A stretch of 6,584 bases of DNA from Bacteroidales bacterium (GTDB lineage Bacteria > Bacteroidota > Bacteroidia > Bacteroidales > JAADGE01), in NCBI GenBank assembly GCA_029934265.1, contig JAOZMN010000166.1, positions 1 to 6,584 of the forward strand, in the 5' to 3' direction. Shown here piece after piece: positions 1 through 5,500 of the stretch. The position numbers and the translations under genes are program-made. Each line of letters begins with the position of its first letter. Position 1 is the stretch's first letter. The notes beneath the pieces were generated by a model. It saw only the letters and a program-made list of their open reading frames with translations. It was not told the origin of the DNA and did no database searches.

Positions 1-2329
1 GTTCAGCGAGCAGAAAAAACTTGTAACCGGACTTCTTGCACAAGCAAAATTATTACTCAAATCGGACGATAAGAAAAAAAGAGAAGAGGGAGCATTATTT
101 TTGCTCAGAGCCTTTAAGGGCTTGCCTAAGAACAGAGCAATTATTAAATTTTTATCCGAAAAAGGCAATAAAACTTTAATGCACGAAACTGAAAATATTT
201 ATCTTGCCGAAAATGCAAAAAGAATGCCCGAAGTAACGGACGACCTTTATTTTGTTATTGATGAAAAAAATAATTCCATCGAAATGACAGACAAGGGTAA
301 CGACCTTATTTCTACTGACGTGGACGATGATAAGTTTTTCATTTTGCCGGACATAGGTACTGAAATTTCCGAAATTGAAAATACCGACAAATCCGAAAAC
401 GAAAAACAGCAAATCAAAGATAAATTATTGACAGAATATGCTTTAAAAACTGAAAGAGTACATACTGTAAATCAGCTACTTAAAGCTTATGCAATGTTTG
501 AAAACGATGTTGAATATGTTGTTTTGGACAACAAAGTCAAAATTGTAGATGAACAAACAGGTCGTATTATGGAAGGCAGGCGATATTCCGACGGTTTGCA
601 TCAAGCAATCGAGGCAAAAGAAAACGTAAAAATTGAAGCCGCCACTCAAACTTACGCAACTATCACTTTGCAAAATTATTTCCGAATGTATCACAAACTT
701 TCCGGAATGACAGGTACAGCCGAAACGGAAGCCGGAGAACTTTGGGATATTTATAAACTTGACGTGGTAGTAATCCCGACAAATAAGCCGATTATCCGAA
801 ACGACAAACAAGACCTTGTATATAAGACTAAAAGAGAAAAATACAATGCCGTAATTTACGAAATTTCCGACCTTGTAAAAGCCGGTCGTCCGGTACTTGT
901 GGGTACTACTTCCGTAGAAATTTCCGAACTTTTGAGCAGAACTCTGAAAATCAGAAAAATAGAACACAAAGTTCTGAATGCAAAACGTCACCAAAGAGAA
1001 GCGGATATTGTAGCCGAAGCCGGTAAGAAAGCCGCAGTTACCATAGCGACAAATATGGCAGGTCGGGGAACAGATATAAAATTATCCGATGAAGTAAAAG
1101 AAGCCGGAGGCTTAGCAATTATAGCAACTGAACGCCACGATTCCAGACGAGTGGACAGACAGCTTCGTGGTCGTGCAGGACGACAAGGAGATAATGGTTC
1201 TTCTCAATTTTTTGTTTCGCTCGAAGACGATTTAATGAGAATGTTCGGCTCCGACAGAATTTCCAAACTAATGGATAAAATGGGACTTGAAGACGGAGAG
1301 GTAATTCAGCATTCCATGATTTCCAAATCAATAGAAAGAGCACAGAAAAAAGTAGAAGAAAATAACTTCGGTATCCGAAAACGACTTCTTGAATACGACG
1401 ATGTAATGAACTCTCAACGTGAAGTCGTCTATAAACAACGCCGACACGCATTATACGGAGAGCGAATTGAAGTCGATATTATGAATATGATGTACGATAC
1501 GGCTCAAAGTATTGTACAAGAACATTTTGGTTTCGATTATTTCAGTTTTGAAAACGATTTATTAAGAATACTTGCAATAGAATCACCGGTTAATGAAACC
1601 GATTTTTTCAAATTAAAGCAAGAAGATATTGTCGAAAAACTTTACAATTCGATATTTAAAAGCTATCAAAGAAAAAAAGAGGCAATACGTAAAGAATCCT
1701 TTCCCGTGCTTAAAGATTTGTATAAAACACGAGGTGCAACTATCGACAATGTAATTGTTCCGCTTACCGACAAAAAAAATCTGTACCGAATTTCCGTAAA
1801 TTTAAAAAATGCAGTAGAAACCGAAAGTGGTGAGCTTGTAAAAGCGTTTGAAAAACAGATAATTCTGCATATTATAGACGAATCGTGGAAAGAGCATCTG
1901 CGTGAAATGGACGATTTGAAACAATCTGTACAAAATGCCTCTTACGAACAAAAAGACCCGCTTCTGATATACAAATTTGAATCGTACAAACTTTTTCAAA
2001 CCATGATTGACATGAACAACAAGGTACTTGTAGGTGCATTGTTGAGCATAAGCATTGCGGTACAAGACCCAAGTGAAGTACAACAAGCAAGAAGCAGAAG
2101 ACGTTTGGACATGAGTAAATTCAATGCAAATAAAGATGAATATTCAGGAAATTCGGACGATGATTCTGAAAATAAAAAACAGAAAAAACCGGAACCGGTA
2201 AGAGTCAAAAAAAAAATCGGCAGAAACGAACAAGTAAAAGTCCGATACCAAGACGGAAGCGTTCAGGAAGGCAAATATAAAAAATTCATTCCCGATATAG
2301 ATAAAGGTACAGCAGTACTAATTAACTGA
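1..2329 (+). CDS. secA: SecA preprotein translocase ATPase, C-terminal ~775 residues (5' end outside window)
   Basis: SecA is the ATP-driven motor that pushes unfolded preproteins through SecYEG. The frame is open from base 2, so the gene starts upstream; the TTG at 101 is internal, because the preceding 33 codons already read as SecA. Order seen (fragment residues): PPXD 1 to ~205, ending in GRIMEGRRYSDGLHQA; end of NBD1 with MTGTA at 236-240; NBD2 from ~260 with motif V TNMAGRGTDI (350-359) and motif VI QLRGRAGRQGD (387-397), including the arginine-finger region; helical scaffold from ~436 (IRKRLLEYDDV); IRA1 hairpin with W629-KEHL; then a charged linker from ~690 and a C-terminal tail 739-775. 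Walker A and the DEAD box are upstream. Bacteroidota SecA is usually about 1,050-1,120 residues, so roughly 300 are missing. The usual C-terminal Cys-x-Cys zinc motif is absent. A small deviation is IATERHDSRR where most relatives have GTERHESRR. It ends TGA followed at once by in-frame TAA, then a terminator. Confidence 0.98.
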   Translation, partial: FSEQKKLVTGLLAQAKLLLKSDDKKKREEGALFLLRAFKGLPKNRAIIKFLSEKGNKTLMHETENIYLAENAKRMPEVTDDLYFVIDEKNNSIEMTDKGNDLISTDVDDDKFFILPDIGTEISEIENTDKSENEKQQIKDKLLTEYALKTERVHTVNQLLKAYAMFENDVEYVVLDNKVKIVDEQTGRIMEGRRYSDGLHQAIEAKENVKIEAATQTYATITLQNYFRMYHKLSGMTGTAETEAGELWDIYKLDVVVIPTNKPIIRNDKQDLVYKTKREKYNAVIYEISDLVKAGRPVLVGTTSVEISELLSRTLKIRKIEHKVLNAKRHQREADIVAEAGKKAAVTIATNMAGRGTDIKLSDEVKEAGGLAIIATERHDSRRVDRQLRGRAGRQGDNGSSQFFVSLEDDLMRMFGSDRISKLMDKMGLEDGEVIQHSMISKSIERAQKKVEENNFGIRKRLLEYDDVMNSQREVVYKQRRHALYGERIEVDIMNMMYDTAQSIVQEHFGFDYFSFENDLLRILAIESPVNETDFFKLKQEDIVEKLYNSIFKSYQRKKEAIRKESFPVLKDLYKTRGATIDNVIVPLTDKKNLYRISVNLKNAVETESGELVKAFEKQIILHIIDESWKEHLREMDDLKQSVQNASYEQKDPLLIYKFESYKLFQTMIDMNNKVLVGALLSISIAVQDPSEVQQARSRRRLDMSKFNANKDEYSGNSDDDSENKKQKKPEPVRVKKKIGRNEQVKVRYQDGSVQEGKYKKFIPDIDKGTAVLIN
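2108..2326 (+). other. SecA C-terminal linker and non-zinc tail
   Basis: This part of secA encodes fragment residues 703-775. First comes a low-complexity charged linker with an acidic patch (SDDDSENKK) followed by a basic, proline-containing stretch (KPEPVRVKKK). Then comes a 37-residue tail opening with IGRNEQVKVRYQDG and closing with GTAVLIN. In many SecA proteins the linker leads through GRNDPCPCGSGKKYKNC, a zinc-binding motif that contacts SecB and ribosomes. Here the GRN lead-in is kept but there is no cysteine or CHC/CCC pattern at all. The substituted tail alternates polar and hydrophobic residues and could form short beta strands; that is inference. From memory, similar tails occur in other Bacteroidota SecA proteins, but I could not check this. 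Confidence 0.8.
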
Positions 2330-2352
2330 TAATCAAAAAAAAAGTATCTTTC

Positions 2353-2386
2353 AAAAAAGCGTAGAGTTTTAATCTACGCTTTTTTT
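2353..2386 (+). terminator. Rho-independent terminator after secA
   Basis: A perfect 13-bp inverted repeat (AAAAAAGCGTAGA at 2353-2365 and TCTACGCTTTTTT at 2373-2385) encloses a 7-base loop (GTTTTAA). The stem has a GC-containing core (GCGTAGA) and the right arm runs into seven T residues (2380-2386). It lies 24 bases after the secA stop. Because A residues precede the left arm it could also work on the minus strand, but no minus-strand gene is visible. It implies that secA transcription normally ends here and that the following gene has its own promoter. Confidence 0.93.
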
Positions 2387-2403
2387 ATTATCTTTGGTTT
2401 CAA
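2367..2403 (+). promoter_or_regulatory. Probable Bacteroidota-type promoter for the macroglobulin gene
   Basis: TATCTTTG at 2389-2396 matches TAnnTTTG exactly, the -7 element recognised by the Bacteroidota primary sigma factor. A start of transcription near 2401-2404 would follow, giving a leader of about 60 bases before the ATG at 2463. The -33 element (TTTG consensus) is poor: TTTT at 2367-2370, 18 bases upstream, is the best match, and it sits in the terminator stem-loop. The -7 box begins three bases after the terminator T-run. The call rests on one exact 8-base motif (six fixed positions) in an AT-rich gap, in the right place and orientation. Confidence 0.5.
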
Positions 2404-2462
2404 ATGTACTGCCTACATGACTTTACAAACATTTACTTAATTTAAAACCAAAAATACAGGAA

Positions 2463-2516
2463 ATGAAAAAAATAACAATTTTACCAATCTTAATAATCTT
2501 ATTACTAATATCTTGT
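2463..2516 (+). other. Lipoprotein signal peptide with lipobox
   Basis: The first 18 codons encode MKKITILPILIILLLISC: two lysines, a hydrophobic core rich in Ile and Leu, and LLIS-C as the lipobox. Signal peptidase II would cut before Cys18, which would be lipidated. The mature protein begins C-K-D-T-T. The +2 residue is Lys rather than the Asp that retains lipoproteins in the inner membrane of E. coli, but that rule is not known to hold in Bacteroidota. Whether the protein ends on the inner membrane, the inner leaflet of the outer membrane or the cell surface cannot be read from this alone. Confidence 0.9.
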
Positions 2517-5500
2517 AAAGATACAACCACCGTAACGACCAAGTTCGACAAACAAATCTCGACTTACGGAAATCTTGTTTTTGAGTTCGATAAGGATATG
2601 GTAGAATCTTCTCGTCTGAATAAGTGGGATACAACTCAATATCTGATACTTGAACCCAAAATGAAAGGTAAATTCAAATGGAAAACACGCCGAAAATTGA
2701 TTTTTTCGCCGTATAGTTATTTTTTACCCTCTACCGACTATAAAATAAAATTTTCAAAATCAGAATTTAAGAAACAAAAATTAGACAAAAAAGAAATAAT
2801 TGTCCATACGGCTTATGTCGGCATCAAAAAAACGGGTGCATATTGGACTGCCGGCGGAAAAAACAACAATAAAGCATTCGTAAAATTGGATATTACTCTG
2901 AATTATCCAATAAATATAGATGAACTGACAAAGAATTTGGAAGTAAAATTCGGTGATAAAATTTGTCTTATTTCACCAATAAGTAAATCTTCACAATCAG
3001 CTCATTCTTTCATGATTGAGAACATACCAATTTCCGAAAATGACATAACTTTGGAAATATCCGTAAAGAAAGGCATGAAAGTTCTTTCCGGACAAATTTT
3101 GCGTGAAGATGCACACGACAAAGCAATTATTACCTCTCCGTCTGTCTTGAAAATCAAAAATATAAATGCTCAACACGATGGATTTGTCGGTATTATTGAA
3201 ATTAATCCTTCGCAAGCAATTTCAAATAATAATATCGAGAATTTTATTGAAATTTTTCCGAAAGCAAAACATACAACCGAAATTCGTAACGGAAATATTT
3301 TTATCACAAGTAAAGAATTTGATATAAAAAAGCAATATAATATTACTGTAAAAGAAGGAGTTACAGGAGTTTTAAGCGGAAAATTAAAATATGAATATTC
3401 CGAACAAATCGGTTTTGGAAAATTGCGACCTCTCGTAAAATTCATAAACAAAAAAGGAATGTATATAATGTCCGGAGGAAACAAAAACTTGGAACTCAAA
3501 CTTGTAAACGTTCCGGAACTAACCGTAAGAATCAGTAAAATATATGAAAATAATTTGATTTCATATTTCGGCTATGATAATAATTATGATAATTACTATT
3601 ACGATGATTTCGGCTACGATGACTATGATTATTACTATTCAGGCGATGAAGCACCCGGAAGTCTCGGCGATGAAATTTGGACAAAAACGTATAAATCCGA
3701 AAATTTGCCGGCACAAGGCGAAAACAGGATTTTAAAGATAAATTTTAAAGATAAAATAGGAGCTTACAACGGAATTTATATTATAGAAGCATTTTCGACC
3801 GAAGATAGTTGGATAAAAGCAAGAAAGGCCGTTTCGATTTCCGATATAGGATTAATCGTAAAAAAAGGCATAAATTCGATAAGTGTTTTTGCCAATTCGA
3901 TAGAAACCGCAAAAGAAATACAAGGAGTAAATCTTAAATTTATCGGAAAAAATAATCAAATTGTAGGAAAAGCAAAAACGGACCTTTCAGGAATTGCAGT
4001 TTTTAAAATTCCCAAAGAACTTGCAAACGGATTTAATATCAGACTGATAACTGCCGAAAAAAACGGCGATTTTAATTATTTGCCTTTCGGAAAAACAGCA
4101 GTCGGGACTTCACGTTTTGATGTCGGCGGAAAAACTGTAAATACAGATTCATACGATGCTTTTATTTATGGTGAAAGAAAACTTTATCGTCCCGGTGAAA
4201 CCATTAATATTGCAGGCGTTTTGAGAGATTACAAATGGAGAACTCCGGGTAAAATTCCAATAAAAATTAAATTTATTTCTCCCGGTGGGAAAACTTATAA
4301 AACAATCAAAAAAATGCTTAACGAACAAGGCTCGTTCGAAGCATCGTTAAAATTACCCGACAACGCAATCACAGGAGGATATACAGCAGAAGTTTACAGT
4401 TCGACCGGAGTATTGCTTAACTCAAAACTGTTTAGAGTAGAGGAGTTTATGCCCGACCGAATAAAAGCGGAAATGAAATTCGATAAAAAAGAACTAACCA
4501 AAAACGACTCGCTCGATATTTCGATAAAAGTACAAAATTTGTTCGGGACTCCGGCTGTCGACAGAAATTATGAAATTACCCAACGACTTTCCAAACGTTC
4601 GTTTTATGCAAAAGCATGGTCGGATTATAATTTTTCGGTTTCCGGCGTAAATTCTTATTTCGACAATAAAGAACGCTACGGAAAAACCGACAAAAACGGG
4701 CTTGCAAAAGAAATTTTCAAACCTCTGGAATACTATAAAAACATGGGAGTTCTCAGGGCAAATTATCATTTAACTGTTTTCGATGAAACCGGTCGTCCGA
4801 TACACAGAAGCAAATCCATAGAATTATATACGCAAAGTAAATTTTACGGAATAAAACTTCCAAGTACTTATGTGCATACCGATAAAGCAATGAAAATAAG
4901 AATAATAGCAGTCGATAAAACCGGTATTGCTCAAAATAATACTTCCGCTAAAATTTCAGTTATTCGACACGATTACAAAACCGTTCTTGCAAAATCGGGA
5001 AGTTATTATAAATATAAATCGGAACATGAAGAAATAATTGTCGAAGAAAAAAATATCCTTATAAACGGAAAAAATACAATTTACAATTTCGTACCCAAAA
5101 AATCGGGAAGATTTGAAATAAGAGTAACAAAGCCAAAATCAGGGACTTATGTAGTCAGCAGTTTTTATGCTTACGGTTTCGGAAAAACCACATCAAGCTC
5201 ATTCAAAGTGAATAATGAAGGAAATATCGACATCGTAACCGACAAAAAAACTTATAAAACCGGCGAGAAAGCAAAAATAATGCTTAAAACTCCATTTTCC
5301 GGCAAAGTTTTAATCACCGTTGAAAGTAATAATGTAATAAAATCGTTCTATAAGCAAACCGACAAACGAGCCGTAGAATTTGAACTTGATATAAAAAATT
5401 ATTATGTTCCGAATATTTACGTTTCGGCAACTTTATTCCGAAAACACGGGGTCTCAGAGCTTCCGCTTACCGTTGCACACGGTTTTGCACCGATAATTGT

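Larger units (their letters stand above)
2330..2462 (+). other. Intergenic region between secA and the macroglobulin gene
   Basis: These 133 bases hold a tandem stop (TAA at 2330), a run of nine A residues (2335-2343), the terminator, the putative promoter and an AT-rich leader. Within the leader a short inverted repeat (ATGTA 2404-2408, TACAT 2414-2418, 5-base loop) is too weak to call a regulatory hairpin. The last 20 bases before the ATG are A-rich. AGGA at 2458-2461 is only one base from the start codon, too close to act as a normal Shine-Dalgarno. A-rich leaders without a Shine-Dalgarno are common in Bacteroidota. No small ORF or RNA gene is apparent. Confidence 0.8.

Noticed and set aside
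101..103. TTG as the start codon of secA
   Set aside because: The same frame is open from base 2 and the 33 codons before it encode recognisable SecA sequence, so the gene starts upstream of the window.
476..994. 172-codon minus-strand open frame
   Set aside because: It lies wholly antisense to conserved SecA NBD1/NBD2 coding sequence, its translation resembles no family I know, and it is rich in Phe, Ser and Cys as expected for antisense of Lys/Glu-rich genes.
1119..2208. Further minus-strand open frames of 70-110 codons (1119-1451, 1802-2086, 1872-2090, 1996-2208)
   Set aside because: All are antisense to the conserved helical scaffold, IRA1 and linker coding regions of secA and overlap each other; none has a recognisable product.
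2345..2352. TATCTTTC as another -7 promoter box
   Set aside because: It differs from TAnnTTTG at the last base and lies upstream of the secA terminator, which would stop transcripts from it.
2404..2418. Inverted repeat ATGTA / TACAT in the leader as an operator or riboswitch stem
   Set aside because: Only five base pairs, AT-rich and without further supporting structure; expected by chance.
2458..2461. AGGA as a Shine-Dalgarno for the macroglobulin gene
   Set aside because: Only one base separates it from the ATG, too close for normal pairing; Bacteroidota genes often lack this element.
3532..3714. Minus-strand frame with a His/Arg/Asn-rich translation
   Set aside because: This is the antisense of the Asp/Tyr-rich repeat in the macroglobulin gene; the odd composition simply mirrors GAT/TAT codons.
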